Shown in pieces: positions 52,853-62,150 of a stretch of 64,000 nucleotides of DNA. The stretch is from NCBI RefSeq assembly GCF_023715365.1, contig NZ_JAMBNZ010000011.1, positions 48,503 to 112,502 of the forward strand, in the 5' to 3' direction. A program made the translations under genes and the position numbers. The notes under the pieces are model-generated. The model was given only the letters and a program-made list of their open reading frames with translations. It did not search any database and was not told the DNA's origin. Position 1 is the stretch's first letter; the number at the start of each line of letters is the position of its first letter. Origin of the DNA: Georgenia satyanarayanai (lineage in GTDB: Bacteria > Actinomycetota > Actinomycetes > Actinomycetales > Actinomycetaceae).

Positions 52853-54217
52853 GTGACCACACTGCCCGTGACACCACGCCCCACGCAGCGCCGCCGGGGC
52901 TTCGGCTGGCCCGTCTACGCCTGGAGCCTGTGGGACTGGGGGTCGGCGGCCTTCAACGCCGTCATCACCACCTTCGTCTTCACCGTGTACATCACCAACG
53001 CCGATCTCTTCGGCCCTGGCGCCTCCCAGAAGCTGGGCTGGGCGCTGGCCGGCGCGGGCGCACTCATCGCCGTGTGCGCACCGGTCGCGGGCCTACGCTC
53101 AGACCGCTCGGGGCGGCGGACCTTCTGGCTCGCCGTCAACACGATGGTCGTCGTCGTCATCTCGGCGTCGCTCTTCCTCGTCGCCCCGGACCCGAGCAAC
53201 CTGTGGCTGGGCCTGGCCCTGCTCGCGGTCGGCAACATCTTCTTCGAGCTCGCCTCGGTGAACTACTACGCCATGCTCAACGAGATCTCGACGCCGCGGA
53301 CGATCGGACGGATCTCCGGCCTGGGCTGGGGCCTGGGCTACATCGGCGGGATCGTCCTCCTCCTCATCGTCTACTTCGGCCTCATCAGCCCGGACGTCGG
53401 CCTCTTCGGGATCACGTCGGACAGCGGCATGGACGTGCGCGTGGCAATGCTCATCTGCGCCGGCTGGACGCTCCTGTTCTCCCTGCCGGTGCTCCTCACC
53501 ATCCGCGACGACCGCTCCGCCCGCGAGCGCCTGCCCCGGCTCGGTGTCGTCGGCTCCTACCGCCTGCTCTTCCGCTCCGTGCGGAACGTGTGGCGCCAGG
53601 ACCACCACACCGTCTTCTTCCTCGGCGCCAGCGCCATCTTCCGGGACGGCCTGGCCGGGGTCTTCACCTTCGGCGGCATCGTCGCGTCGACGGTCTTCGG
53701 CTTCGAGGCCGGTGAGGTCATCATCTTCGGGGTCGCCGCGAACCTCGTCGCGGGGGTGGCGACGATCGCCTTCGGGGCGCTGGACGACATCCTCGGTCCC
53801 AAGCGCGTGATCGTCGGCTCGCTCGTCGCGATGATCCTCGCGGGGAGCGGCGTCTTCATCCTCCACGACCGCGGTGCCGTCGCCTTCTGGTGCCTCGGGC
53901 TGATTCTGTGCGTCTTCGTCGGCCCTGCCCAGTCCGCCTCACGTACCTTCCTCGCCCGCCTCATCCCCAAGGGCAAGGAGGGAGAGCTGTTCGGTCTGTA
54001 CGCCACCACCGGGCGGGCGGTGAGCTTCCTCGCGCCCATGTGCTTCGCGCTCGCGATCAGCATCGGTGCTGCCGTCACCGGCCAGAGCATCGCCGACTCC
54101 GAGTACTGGGGCATCCTCGGCATCGTCGCGGTGCTCACTGTCGGTCTGCTCCTCCTGCTGCCGGTGCGCGTCACGGTGCGCAGCGAGAGCGCGCTGCACG
54201 AGCCGCCCCCGGCCTGA
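52853..54217 (+). CDS. MFS transporter of the UMF1/Atg22 type
   Basis: This is an integral membrane transporter of 454 residues with about 12 hydrophobic segments. It begins [20 protein letters not shown], the signature of the UMF1 (Atg22-like) family, and has [19 protein letters not shown] and [20 protein letters not shown]. The yeast homologue exports amino acids from vacuoles; the bacterial substrate is unknown. The GTG at 52853 follows TAACGT closely, so the message is probably leaderless, diverging from cysS. Confidence 0.88.
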   Translation: MTTLPVTPRPTQRRRGFGWPVYAWSLWDWGSAAFNAVITTFVFTVYITNADLFGPGASQKLGWALAGAGALIAVCAPVAGLRSDRSGRRTFWLAVNTMVVVVISASLFLVAPDPSNLWLGLALLAVGNIFFELASVNYYAMLNEISTPRTIGRISGLGWGLGYIGGIVLLLIVYFGLISPDVGLFGITSDSGMDVRVAMLICAGWTLLFSLPVLLTIRDDRSARERLPRLGVVGSYRLLFRSVRNVWRQDHHTVFFLGASAIFRDGLAGVFTFGGIVASTVFGFEAGEVIIFGVAANLVAGVATIAFGALDDILGPKRVIVGSLVAMILAGSGVFILHDRGAVAFWCLGLILCVFVGPAQSASRTFLARLIPKGKEGELFGLYATTGRAVSFLAPMCFALAISIGAAVTGQSIADSEYWGILGIVAVLTVGLLLLLPVRVTVRSESALHEPPPA

Positions 54218-54237
54218 GCCTCGCTACGCTGGCGACC

Positions 54238-54714
54238 ATGCTGCCGCGCACCGGGATCGGGACCGACGTCCACGCCTTCGCCCCGGAGGGCAGCGACCGT
54301 CCGCTCCACGTCGCCTGCCTCGAATGGCCCGGCGAGGTGGGCCTGGAGGGGCACTCCGACGGCGACGTCGCCGCCCACGCGGCGTGTGACGCGCTCCTGT
54401 CCGCGGCGGGGCTGGGTGACCTCGGCTCCCGTTTCGGCACCTCCGACCCGCGCTGGGCCGGGGCGTCGGGCGCCGAACTCCTCTCCGCCACCGCCACTCT
54501 CGTCCGCGAGGCAGGCTTCGAGATCGGCAACGTCGCCGTCCAGGTCGTGGGGAACCGACCGCGGATCGGCCGCCGCCGCGAGGAGGCCGCCGAGGCGATG
54601 TCCCGCGCCCTCGGGGCGCCGGTGAGCCTGTCGGCGACGACGACGGACGGTCTCGGCTTCACCGGCCGCGGCGAGGGGCTGCTCGCCGTCGCCACCGCAC
54701 TGGTCGTCCGCTGA
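54238..54714 (+). CDS. ispF: 2-C-methyl-D-erythritol 2,4-cyclodiphosphate synthase
   Basis: IspF catalyses the fifth step of the MEP isoprenoid pathway, forming the cyclodiphosphate with release of CMP. The 158-residue trimer-forming product has [11 protein letters not shown] (zinc Asp and His), [20 protein letters not shown] (second His) and the C-terminal [15 protein letters not shown]. The ATG at 54238 lies shortly after TACGCT, so it may be leaderless. ispD is 860 bases away on the opposite strand. Confidence 0.95.
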   Translation: MLPRTGIGTDVHAFAPEGSDRPLHVACLEWPGEVGLEGHSDGDVAAHAACDALLSAAGLGDLGSRFGTSDPRWAGASGAELLSATATLVREAGFEIGNVAVQVVGNRPRIGRRREEAAEAMSRALGAPVSLSATTTDGLGFTGRGEGLLAVATALVVR

Positions 54715-54810
54715 GGAACGGCGGGCCACCCTCGCGGGTCGGGCAACACGGCCACCGCCGTGCCGCCGGTCACTAGCATGGGCCGGACCCGATCCAGCGA
54801 AAGGCCTCAC

Positions 54811-55590
54811 ATGACCGAGCCGTCCACCGGAGGTTCCTCCTCCGGCGAGCACCCCCCGCCCTCGGGCTCCACCCCAACGCCCCCTCCGCCGCCCGGGCAG
54901 GGCGGCGGCCTCTACGGCCAGCAGGCGCCCGCCGGCCAGACGCCCTACGGCCAGCAGTCTCCCTACGGCCAGCCGTCGGCCGGCCAGCGCCCGTACGAGC
55001 AGCAGCCCTACGGCCAGCAGCCGCCCGCGGGCCAGGCGCCTTACGGCCAGCAGCAGTACGGCCAGCAGTCCCCGTACTACGCGCCGCAGGTCCCGGACTT
55101 CTCCACCGCCGGGCAGCCGGCGGAGCTCAGCACCCGCGTCCTCGCGCGGCTCGTCGACAACATCCTGCTCACCGTCGTCAACGGGATCGTCGGCTGGCTC
55201 CTCGGCGCCGACGCCTTCACGACCGTCCTCATGACGGGCCGGGTGGACTACGACACGCTGGCGCTCGTCACCGTCGTCAGCACCGCGATCACCCTCGGCT
55301 ACTTCGTGCTCCTCGAGTCGGCCCGCGGGCAGACGCTCGGCAAGATGCTCCTCAACGTGCGGACTGTCGGCGCAGCGGGCGGCAACCCCACGACGACCGA
55401 GGCGCTCAAGCGCAACCTGTGGACCGCGGTCGGCATCGTCGGCATCATCCCGGCACTCGCCTGGCTGGGCAGCCTGCTCTCCTTGGCCGCTGTCATCACC
55501 ATCCTCGTGACGGTCAGCAGCAACACCGCGACCCGTCAGGGCTGGCACGACAGGTTTGCCGGCGGCACCCGGGTGGTCAGGGCCGGCTGA
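54811..55590 (+). CDS. RDD family membrane protein with Gln/Gly/Tyr/Pro-rich N-terminus
   Basis: The 259-residue product has a low-complexity N-terminus (about 1-90) with repeated PYGQQ-type units (a repeat region, about eight copies). It is followed by an RDD domain with three to four membrane segments (about 118-250), beginning ELSTRVLARLVDNILLTVVN and including LLESARGQTLGKMLLNVRTV. The function of RDD proteins is mostly unknown; some export or signal. The start MTEPSTGGS at 54811 has AAAGG upstream. It converges on ispD with a 14-base overlap. Confidence 0.85.
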   Translation: MTEPSTGGSSSGEHPPPSGSTPTPPPPPGQGGGLYGQQAPAGQTPYGQQSPYGQPSAGQRPYEQQPYGQQPPAGQAPYGQQQYGQQSPYYAPQVPDFSTAGQPAELSTRVLARLVDNILLTVVNGIVGWLLGADAFTTVLMTGRVDYDTLALVTVVSTAITLGYFVLLESARGQTLGKMLLNVRTVGAAGGNPTTTEALKRNLWTAVGIVGIIPALAWLGSLLSLAAVITILVTVSSNTATRQGWHDRFAGGTRVVRAG

Positions 55591-56305
55591 GCAGCTGCTC
55601 CGCCAGCTCGAGGTCGGCGGGCGTCGTGATCTTCAGCGCCGCCGCCTCGCCGGGCACGAGGAGGACCTCCTCGCCGAGCGACTCCACGAGACCCGCGTCG
55701 TCCGAGACGGCGCGGGTCTCGTCGTCGGCGCGCGTGGCACCCAGCCGGTGCGCCCGCTCGAGGAGTTCGCGGGTGAAGCCCTGCGGCGTCTGCACGGCCC
55801 GCAGGGTGGACCGCTCGGGCGTCTCCACGACGCGCGCGCCGCCGCCCGGCAGGTCGACCACGCGCTTGACGGTGTCGGTCACCGGGACTCCGGGCACGAC
55901 GGCGCCGTGTCCCGCCTCCAGCGCCGCGACGATGCGGCGCACGAGCTCGGGCCCGGCGAGGCAGCGGGCGGCGTCGTGGACGAGGACGGCCTCGCAGGCG
56001 GGGGCGACGTCGTCGAGCGCGGCGAGGCCGGCGGCGACGGAGGCCTGCCGGGTGGCGCCACCGACGACCACCCGGACGGGGACCTCGCTGCACGGGACGC
56101 GACCACCGGGGAACAGCGAGGCCACCTCCTCGAGGTACCCGTCGGGCGCGGTGACGACGACGGCGTCGACCACACCGGAGGCCGCCAGCCCACGCGCGGC
56201 GTGGAGGAGGAGCGGGGTCCCGGCGAGCGGGACGAGCGCCTTGGGCAGGGTGTGCCCCAGGCGGGTGCCGGAGCCGGCAGCCGTGAGGACCGCGGCGCAG
56301 CGCAC
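55577..56305 (-). CDS. ispD: 2-C-methyl-D-erythritol 4-phosphate cytidylyltransferase
   Basis: IspD makes CDP-ME from CTP and MEP, the third step of the MEP pathway. The 242-residue product has AAVLTAAGSGTRLGHTLPKA (CTP binding), ACEAVLVHDAARCLAGPELV and TPQGFTRELLERAHRLGATR with DDAGLVESLG. The GTG at 56305 lies 5 bases after the carD stop, so carD and ispD form one unit. Confidence 0.95.
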   Translation of the reverse strand: MRCAAVLTAAGSGTRLGHTLPKALVPLAGTPLLLHAARGLAASGVVDAVVVTAPDGYLEEVASLFPGGRVPCSEVPVRVVVGGATRQASVAAGLAALDDVAPACEAVLVHDAARCLAGPELVRRIVAALEAGHGAVVPGVPVTDTVKRVVDLPGGGARVVETPERSTLRAVQTPQGFTRELLERAHRLGATRADDETRAVSDDAGLVESLGEEVLLVPGEAAALKITTPADLELAEQLLSRP

Positions 56306-56310
56306 GTGGG

Positions 56311-56793
56311 TCAGGAGGCGAGGACGTCGTCGAGCATGGCCTCGGCCTTGTCCTCCTCGGTGCGCTCGGCGAGAGCGAGCTCGGAGACGAGGATCTGACG
56401 GGCCTTGGCGAGCATGCGCTTCTCCCCGGCCGACAGGCCGCGGTCCTGGTCGCGGCGGGACAGGTCGCGCACGACCTCGGCGACCTTGATGACGTCACCC
56501 GAGGCGATCTTCTCGACGTTCGCCTTGTAGCGGCGCGACCAGTTCGTCGGCTCCTCCGTGTAGGGCGCGCGCAGCACCTCGAAGACCTTCTCCAGGCCCT
56601 CCTTGCCCACGACGTCGCGCACCCCGACCAGGTCGACGTTGTCCGCGGGCACCTCGATCGTGAGGTCGCCCTGGGCCACGCGGAGCTTGAGGTAGAGCTT
56701 CTCCTCGCCCCTGATGACCTTCTTCGAGATCGCCTCGATGAGGGCGGCTCCGTGGTGGGGATAAACGACGGTCTCACCGACGGTGAAGGTCAT
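56311..56793 (-). CDS. carD: RNA polymerase-binding transcription regulator CarD
   Basis: CarD binds the RNA polymerase beta subunit and stabilises open complexes, acting at rRNA and other promoters. The 160-residue product begins [20 protein letters not shown] (RID domain) and has the C-terminal DNA-binding helices with [13 protein letters not shown] and the conserved Trp. Length equals the mycobacterial protein. I chose the ATG at 56793: GGAG is 10 bases upstream. The ATG at 56802 lies too close to it. Confidence 0.95.
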   Translation of the reverse strand: MTFTVGETVVYPHHGAALIEAISKKVIRGEEKLYLKLRVAQGDLTIEVPADNVDLVGVRDVVGKEGLEKVFEVLRAPYTEEPTNWSRRYKANVEKIASGDVIKVAEVVRDLSRRDQDRGLSAGEKRMLAKARQILVSELALAERTEEDKAEAMLDDVLAS

Positions 56794-56984
56794 AGTGGCC
56801 ATGCTCCTTGGTCGCGAGGAGTACCTATTCTAGCACGCGAAAACGGCGCCAATCCGCGGGTTTGCGCGGGCTCTGCACCGGTGCCGACCGGTCCGCGCAC
56901 GTGGCCGGGATCGCGCCGGGCGACCGCGCGGACAGGGCCTGTGGCCCGGTAGCCTGGGGGGACACGTCGACGAAGGAGACCGTC

Positions 56985-57443
56985 TTGGCCCGCAACCACC
57001 ACCTGCTTCGTGGCGCCGCAGCCGTCGGCGCCGCCGCGCTCGTCGCCGGCTGCAGCGTGATGACCCCGATCCAGACCGCCGAGCCGTACAACGCGAGCGA
57101 CGGCGTGCGGGTCGTGGTCACCGAGGAGATCCGGGCCGAGAACCTCATGGTCCTGTCCGAGGAGGAGGGCGGCGAGGGGCAGGTCTTCGGCTCCCTCGTC
57201 AACGACAGCCAGGAGGACGTCGTCATGTCGGTGACGATCGGCGACGGCGGGATCCAGGTCCCCGTCCCGGCCACCGACCAGGTCCTGCTCGGGGTCGACG
57301 AGATCGTCGTCGTGCCGACCGTGCCCGTCGCGCCGGGCGCCAACGCCGAGGGCCTCGTCGAGGCAACCGGCCTCGGGACCGTCTCGGCGAACGTGCCCGT
57401 CCTCGACTCGACGCTCCCGCAGTACGCCGACTACGTGCCGTGA
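56985..57443 (+). CDS. Putative lipoprotein
   Basis: The 152-residue product has a type II signal peptide (ARNHHLLRGAAAVGAAALVA then lipobox Gly-Cys, about residue 25), so it should be a membrane-attached lipoprotein outside the cell. The mature part is beta-rich, with many Val and acidic residues (GQVFGSLVNDSQEDVVMSVT). A TTG start at 56985 is chosen because AAGGAG lies 6 bases upstream. No known domain is recognised. It converges on pstS. Confidence 0.7.
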   Translation: MARNHHLLRGAAAVGAAALVAGCSVMTPIQTAEPYNASDGVRVVVTEEIRAENLMVLSEEEGGEGQVFGSLVNDSQEDVVMSVTIGDGGIQVPVPATDQVLLGVDEIVVVPTVPVAPGANAEGLVEATGLGTVSANVPVLDSTLPQYADYVP

Positions 57444-57458
57444 CCGGCGTCAGCCGGT
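57443..57458. terminator. Small hairpin between convergent genes
   Basis: ACCGGC-GTCA-GCCGGT, a 6-bp perfect stem overlapping both stop regions of the lipoprotein and pstS genes; a possible weak bidirectional terminator. Confidence 0.4.
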
Positions 57459-58520
57459 GGCTGGGCCCTCGATCCGGTCGACGGCGGCCATGACCCGCTC
57501 GCGCAGGTCCGCGGAGATCGGCGCAGCGCCCGCGACCTCCGGTGACGCGGCGCGCGCCTGACCGTCCTCGCTGGCGATGTAGCTGAGCAGCGCACGCACC
57601 GAGTCGGCCTTCTCCGCGCTGTCGTAGCGGGTGCAGGCGATCGTGTAGGAGATGAGGACCACCGGGTAGGCGCCGGCGGCGTCCGTGTCCCGGTCCAGCT
57701 CGATGACGAGCCGGGTGTCGCTCGCCCCCGGAGCAGGCGGGGAGGCGTCGACGACGGCGGCCGCGGCCTCCGGGGAGAAGGGCACGAACTCCTCGCCCAC
57801 CCCCACCGCGACGGTGCCCAGCTCCTCGGTCACCTGGGAGGCGTCGACGTAGCCGATCGTCCCCTCGGCGGCCTCGAGCGTCGAGACCATGCCGACGTTC
57901 TGCTGGCCCGAGTGCGTGCCCGAGCGCGGCCACGTGCCGCTCGGCTCGTGCGGCCACGCGCCGCCGCCGGCCTCGGCGAGGTACTCGGTGAAGTTCTCGG
58001 TGGTGCCGGAGTCGTCGGAGCGGTTGACCGGCACGACCTGGAGGTCGGGCAGCTCGACGCCCGGGTTCGTCGCGATGATGGCCGGGTCGTCCCACCGCTC
58101 GATGCGCCCGTCGAACATCCCGGCGATCGTCTCCGGCGCGAGCTGGAGGTGCTCCACGTCCAGCCCGGGCAGGTGGTAGGCGATGGCGATGGGAGAGATG
58201 TAGAGCGGCAGCTCGAGGACCTCCCCGCCCTCGCAGCGCTCCTCGGCCTCGAGTGCCTCCTCGTCGTCGAGGTGGGCGTCGGAGCCGGCGAAGTCGACGG
58301 CGCCGGTGATGAACATCTCGCGGCCCGCTCCGGAGCCGGTGGGGTCGTAGGACGTGAGAATCTCGGGCTGCAGGTCGTGCAGCCCGGCCAGCCACGCCTG
58401 CATCGCGATCTCCTGGGAGGAGGCGCCGGCGCCGGCGATCGACGTGCCGTCGCTGCCGCAGCCGGCGGCGGTGAGCGCGACGACTGCCGTCGCGGCAGCG
58501 ATCCGTCGTCCCCTGATCAT
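57450..58520 (-). CDS. pstS: Phosphate-binding lipoprotein PstS
   Basis: PstS is the extracytoplasmic phosphate-binding part of the Pst importer. The 356-residue product has a lipobox LTAAGC (Cys about 21) and the phosphate-binding segments SIAGAGASSQ, SYDPTGSGAGREMF, VNRSDDSGTTENF and EGTIGYVDAS. It lies 46 bases downstream of regX3 on the same strand, so senX3-regX3-pstS may be one unit. No pstC, pstA or pstB follows here; they must lie elsewhere. Confidence 0.92.
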   Translation of the reverse strand: MIRGRRIAAATAVVALTAAGCGSDGTSIAGAGASSQEIAMQAWLAGLHDLQPEILTSYDPTGSGAGREMFITGAVDFAGSDAHLDDEEALEAEERCEGGEVLELPLYISPIAIAYHLPGLDVEHLQLAPETIAGMFDGRIERWDDPAIIATNPGVELPDLQVVPVNRSDDSGTTENFTEYLAEAGGGAWPHEPSGTWPRSGTHSGQQNVGMVSTLEAAEGTIGYVDASQVTEELGTVAVGVGEEFVPFSPEAAAAVVDASPPAPGASDTRLVIELDRDTDAAGAYPVVLISYTIACTRYDSAEKADSVRALLSYIASEDGQARAASPEVAGAAPISADLRERVMAAVDRIEGPATG

Positions 58521-58566
58521 CCCGTCCCCTGTCGTGTCGGTGAGGCCTTCAGCAGCCCACGACAGG

Positions 58567-59265
58567 TTACGGGGTCCGGTCGGGCGCGACGAGCTTGTAC
58601 CCGAGGCCGCGCACGGTGAGGAGCATCTCGGGCACGGACGGGTCGGGCTCGATCTTGGCGCGGATGCGTTTGACGTGGACGTCCAGCGTCTTGGTGTCCC
58701 CGACGTAGTCGGCGCCCCACACCCGGTCGATGAGCTGGCCGCGGGTGAGGACGTGGTCCGCGTTGCGCAGGAGGACCTCGAGGAGCTCGAATTCCCGCAG
58801 CGGCATCCGTACCGGCTCGCCGTCGACGAGGAGCTCGTGGCGGCCGACGTCCATCCGCACCCGGCCGACCTCGAGCACGCCCGCCGTCTCCTCCCCGGCC
58901 GGCTCGGTCCCGCGGCGCAGGACCGCCCGGACGCGGGCGACGAGTTCGCGGTAGGAGTACGGCTTGGTGACGTAGTCGTCGGCGCCCAGCTCGAGGCCGA
59001 GCACCTTGTCGAACTCGTCGTCCTTGGCGGTGAGCATGATGACGGGCGTGCTGCCCTGCCGGCGCAGCTCGCGGCACACCTCGGTCCCGGACATTCCAGG
59101 CAGCATGAGGTCGAGGAGGACGAGGTCGGGCGCCGCGCGCTCGTAGGCGGGCAGCGCGTCCAGCCCGTTGTCGACGGCGACGACCTCGTAGCCGTCCCGC
59201 TCCAGCTGGTAGGTGAGCGGCTCTCGGTAGGACTCCTCGTCCTCGACGAGCAGGATCGTCGTCAT
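58567..59265 (-). CDS. regX3: Response regulator RegX3/PhoP-like
   Basis: This OmpR-type regulator controls phosphate-starvation genes by binding GTTCACC direct repeats in related actinobacteria. The 232-residue product has the receiver domain with acidic pocket VEDEE and phospho-Asp 52 in LLDLMLPG, then TKPYSYRELVARVRAVLRRG. A winged-helix domain with ADYVGDTKTLDVHVKRIRAK follows. The ATG at 59265 overlaps the senX3 stop... its own start is shared with it (ATGA). PHO-like boxes exist at 60504 and 39741. Confidence 0.95.
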   Translation of the reverse strand: MTTILLVEDEESYREPLTYQLERDGYEVVAVDNGLDALPAYERAAPDLVLLDLMLPGMSGTEVCRELRRQGSTPVIMLTAKDDEFDKVLGLELGADDYVTKPYSYRELVARVRAVLRRGTEPAGEETAGVLEVGRVRMDVGRHELLVDGEPVRMPLREFELLEVLLRNADHVLTRGQLIDRVWGADYVGDTKTLDVHVKRIRAKIEPDPSVPEMLLTVRGLGYKLVAPDRTP

Positions 59266-60443
59266 GGCTGTCTCGGCACTCCTGAGGTGGGGACGGTGGC
59301 GTCGGGGGACGCCGTCGTCGGTGGGTCGGCGAGCGGCAGGACGAGCGTGAAGGTCGACCCGGCACCGGGCTTGGACCACACCTCGGCCTCACCGCCGTGG
59401 TCGGCGGCGACGTGCTTGACGATGCTCAGGCCCAGGCCGGTCCCGCCGGTGCGGCGGGCGCGAGCCGGGTCTCCGCGGTAGAAGCGCTCGAAGATCCGCT
59501 CCTGCTGGTCTGGAGAGATGCCCTCGCCCTGGTCGACGACGGCGATGCGCACCTTGTCCCGGTCCCGCGCGACTCCCACCGACACCCGCCCGAGGGGGTC
59601 GGAGTGGCGCAGCGCGTTGTCGAGGAGGTTGCGCACCGCGGTGGTGAGGAGGTCGGCGTCACCGAACACGTGCAGGCCTGGCTTCCCGCCGACCGCAAGT
59701 GTGATGCGCCGCGACTCGGCCTCGACGCGCACACGGTCGGCGGCCTCGGCGACGACGGCGTCGATGTCGACCAGCTCGGAGCCCACGAGCGCGTCCGGCT
59801 CCTGGAGACGGGACAGGTCGATGATCTCCTGGACGAGCACGGTCAGCCGCCGCGACTCCCGCCGCATCTGGGCGGTGAAGCGGCGCACGGCCACGGGGTC
59901 GTCGGCCGCCTCCTCGAGCGTCTCACTGAGGAGGGCCAGGGCTCCGACGGGCGTCTTGAGCTCGTGGGACACGTTGGCGACGAAGTCGCGCCGCACCTGG
60001 TCGAGGCGGCGCGCGGCAGTGTGGTCGTCCCCGACGACGAGGATGCGGCCACCCGTGAGCGGCACGACGCGCAGTTGGAAGATCATCTCCCCCGCCCCGG
60101 CGAGCGGCCCGCGCGGCAGGCTGAGCTCGCGGTCGCGCGGCTGCCCCTCGGTCCGCACGCGCTCGACAAGCTCGGACACGGCCGCCAGTGCCACGCGACC
60201 GGAGCGCACGAGGCCGTAGCTGTAGGCCGAGGGGCTGGCCTGCAGGACGTCCCCGTTCGCGTCGAGGACGAGGACGGTGGATCGCAGCGCCCGCAGCAGC
60301 TCCCGGGCGTCCCTGCTCACGCCCTGCGAGGTCGGTGTCACGACGGCGGCACGACGTGCCCGCACCGGGAAGAAGCCGCGTACGAGGACGCCGACGCCGA
60401 CGCCGACCAGCGCGACGACGACGAACGGCCAGATCCCCTCCAC
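59262..60443 (-). CDS. senX3: Sensor histidine kinase SenX3/PhoR-like
   Basis: This is the membrane sensor partner of RegX3. The 393-residue product has one N-terminal hydrophobic helix (about 5-25, with a second half-loop), a PAS-like domain (about 48-150: STVLVLDANGDVLQASPSAY), the phospho-acceptor His in NVSHELKTPVG, and the ATPase core with VRNLLDNALRHSD (N box), VDQGEGIS and GTGLGLSIV. The GTG at 60443 is 7 bases after TACCCT, so it is probably leaderless; the ATG at 60509 would run through the -10 box. It diverges from phoU across a PHO box. Confidence 0.93.
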   Translation of the reverse strand: MEGIWPFVVVALVGVGVGVLVRGFFPVRARRAAVVTPTSQGVSRDARELLRALRSTVLVLDANGDVLQASPSAYSYGLVRSGRVALAAVSELVERVRTEGQPRDRELSLPRGPLAGAGEMIFQLRVVPLTGGRILVVGDDHTAARRLDQVRRDFVANVSHELKTPVGALALLSETLEEAADDPVAVRRFTAQMRRESRRLTVLVQEIIDLSRLQEPDALVGSELVDIDAVVAEAADRVRVEAESRRITLAVGGKPGLHVFGDADLLTTAVRNLLDNALRHSDPLGRVSVGVARDRDKVRIAVVDQGEGISPDQQERIFERFYRGDPARARRTGGTGLGLSIVKHVAADHGGEAEVWSKPGAGSTFTLVLPLADPPTTASPDATVPTSGVPRQP

Positions 60444-60503
60444 GTGTCTGAGGGTAAGCCCCTCGAGGGAGCCGTGAGCGTCCGTCCGGGCGGGCCCCCG
60501 ACC

Positions 60504-60536
60504 GTTCACCGGGGCGCCATCTGTCGTTCACCGACC
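60504..60536 (+). promoter_or_regulatory. PHO box between senX3 and phoU
   Basis: Three 11-base units: GTTCACCGGGG (60504), a divergent unit (60515) and GTTCACCGACC (60526). They lie just upstream of a TACGGT -10-like box (about 60546) before phoU, and about 60 bases before the senX3 start. The pattern fits PhoP/RegX3 autoregulation in actinobacteria. Confidence 0.65.
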
Positions 60537-60583
60537 CCTGGAACGCTACGGTGGGATCACGACGAGACCGAGGAGAGCGAAAC

Positions 60584-61261
60584 GTGCGCGAGATCTTCAT
60601 GCAGGAGCTGGCCCAGGTCGGTGAGGACCTCCAGCGGATGAGCAGGCTGGTCATCGACGCGATCGAGAAGGCCTCCACCGCGCTGCAGACCGCCGACCTC
60701 CAGCTGGCCGAGCAGGTCATCCGCGCCGACGAGCAGATCGACGAGATCGAGCGGAGCCTGGACGAGCAGTGCATCTCGCTGCTTGCCCGCCAGGCGCCGG
60801 TCGCCACCGACCTGCGCGTCGTCATCGCAGCGCTGCGGATGTCGGCGACCATCGAGCGCATGGGTGACCTGGCCCGCCACATCGCCTACGTGGCGCGTGG
60901 CCGCTACCCGGAGGTGGCGCCCAGCCCCGCCATGCAGGAGATCTTCGCGCAGATGGGTGAGGCGGCGACCAAGGTGGCCCACCAGGTCAGCGACCTCCTC
61001 GCGACCCGTGACCTCGAGCTGGCCGCCGGCGTGGAGCGCGACGACGACGCCCTGGACGCCCTGCACAAGCAGACCTTCACGATCCTCCTCGACCCCGAGG
61101 TCGAGATGACCAAGCAGCAGATGGTCGACGGCGTGCTGCTGGGCCGCTACTTCGAGCGCTTCGGCGACCACGGCGTCTCCGTGGCCCGCCGCACGAGCTA
61201 CCTCGTCACGGGCGACCTCACGAACTCCGTCGCCCGCGACGAGACCGCCGGCGAGCGCTGA
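60584..61261 (+). CDS. phoU: Phosphate signalling regulator PhoU
   Basis: PhoU is a cytoplasmic helical protein that links the Pst transporter to the SenX3 kinase and keeps the phosphate regulon off when phosphate is ample. The 225-residue product has two PhoU repeats, each with the metal-binding ExxxD/MSATIERMGDLARHI pattern (about 80-95, then YFERFGDHGVSVARRTSYLV near 190). The GTG at 60584 has AGGAG upstream. It ends at a strong bidirectional terminator. Confidence 0.94.
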   Translation: MREIFMQELAQVGEDLQRMSRLVIDAIEKASTALQTADLQLAEQVIRADEQIDEIERSLDEQCISLLARQAPVATDLRVVIAALRMSATIERMGDLARHIAYVARGRYPEVAPSPAMQEIFAQMGEAATKVAHQVSDLLATRDLELAAGVERDDDALDALHKQTFTILLDPEVEMTKQQMVDGVLLGRYFERFGDHGVSVARRTSYLVTGDLTNSVARDETAGER

Positions 61262-61263
61262 CG

Positions 61264-61305
61264 CACGACGAAGGGGGGCCGGCTCAGCCGGCCCCCTTCG
61301 TCGTG
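61264..61305. terminator. Bidirectional terminator between phoU and gpmA
   Basis: A stem of about 19 bp with one bulged G (61264-61283 with 61287-61305) and loop TCA lies 2 bases after the phoU stop and 8 bases before the gpmA stop, serving both convergent genes. Confidence 0.85.
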
Positions 61306-61313
61306 TCTCCGTG

Positions 61314-62051
61314 CTACTTGCCCTGGTTGGCCACGGCCGCGATGGCCGCCTCGGCGGCAGCCGGGTCGAGGTAGCGACCACCGGGGGTGGTCGGCGTGAA
61401 GTTCTCGTCCAGCTCGTAGAGGAGCGGGATCCCGGTGGGCACGTTGAGGCCCGAGATCGTGTCGTCGTCGACCCCGTCGAGGTGCTTGATGATGGCCCGC
61501 AGCGAGTTCCCGTGCGCGGCCACGAGAACGGTCTTCCCGGCCTTGAGGTCCGGGACGACGTCCGACTCCCAGTACGGCAGCGCACGCTCGAGGACGTCCT
61601 TGAGGCACTCACTGGCGGGAATGGGCTCGCCTGCATAGCGGGGGTCGGTGTCCTGGGAGAACTCCGAGCCCGGCGCGATCGCCGGCGGCGGGACGTCGTA
61701 GGAGCGGCGCCAGAGCATGAACTGCTCCTCGCCGTACTCCTCGCGGATCTCCTTCTTGTTCTTTCCCTGCAGCGCCCCGTAGTGACGCTCGTTGAGGCGC
61801 CAGTGACGCTTGACCGGAATCCAGTGACGGTTTGCCCGGTCCAGTGCGAGGTTCGCCGTCATGATGGCGCGGCGGAGAAGGGAGGTGTGGACGACGTCGG
61901 GCTCGATACCGGCGTCGACGAGCAGATCGCCGCCGCGCAGCGCCTCCTCGGTGCCCTTCTCCGAGAGCGGGACGTCCACCCAGCCGGTGAACAGGTTCTT
62001 CGCGTTCCAGTCGCTCTCGCCGTGGCGGAGCAGCACAAGGGTGTAGGTCAT
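61314..62051 (-). CDS. gpmA: 2,3-bisphosphoglycerate-dependent phosphoglycerate mutase
   Basis: This glycolytic enzyme interconverts 3- and 2-phosphoglycerate. The 245-residue product has [18 protein letters not shown] (catalytic His in RHG), [20 protein letters not shown] and the second-His segment [19 protein letters not shown]. The start [13 protein letters not shown] at 62051 is the family start; the ATG six codons upstream has no ribosome site. It faces phoU across a strong terminator. Confidence 0.96.
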   Translation of the reverse strand: MTYTLVLLRHGESDWNAKNLFTGWVDVPLSEKGTEEALRGGDLLVDAGIEPDVVHTSLLRRAIMTANLALDRANRHWIPVKRHWRLNERHYGALQGKNKKEIREEYGEEQFMLWRRSYDVPPPAIAPGSEFSQDTDPRYAGEPIPASECLKDVLERALPYWESDVVPDLKAGKTVLVAAHGNSLRAIIKHLDGVDDDTISGLNVPTGIPLLYELDENFTPTTPGGRYLDPAAAEAAIAAVANQGK

Positions 62052-62114
62052 GCTCCCATCATCACCCATGAGGGGCGCAGCGTCGCGGTGCCTTTCGTCC
62101 CGTGGACGCGCGCG

Positions 62115-62144
62115 AGGGCCACGGGCCGGCCGGTCCGTGGCCCT
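62115..62144 (-). terminator. Terminator after lsr2
   Basis: AGGGCCACGG with CCGTGGCCCT (perfect 10 bp, extending to about 13 with a GGCC loop) lies 6 bases after the lsr2 stop, before gpmA. Confidence 0.75.
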
Positions 62145-62150
62145 GTCGCG

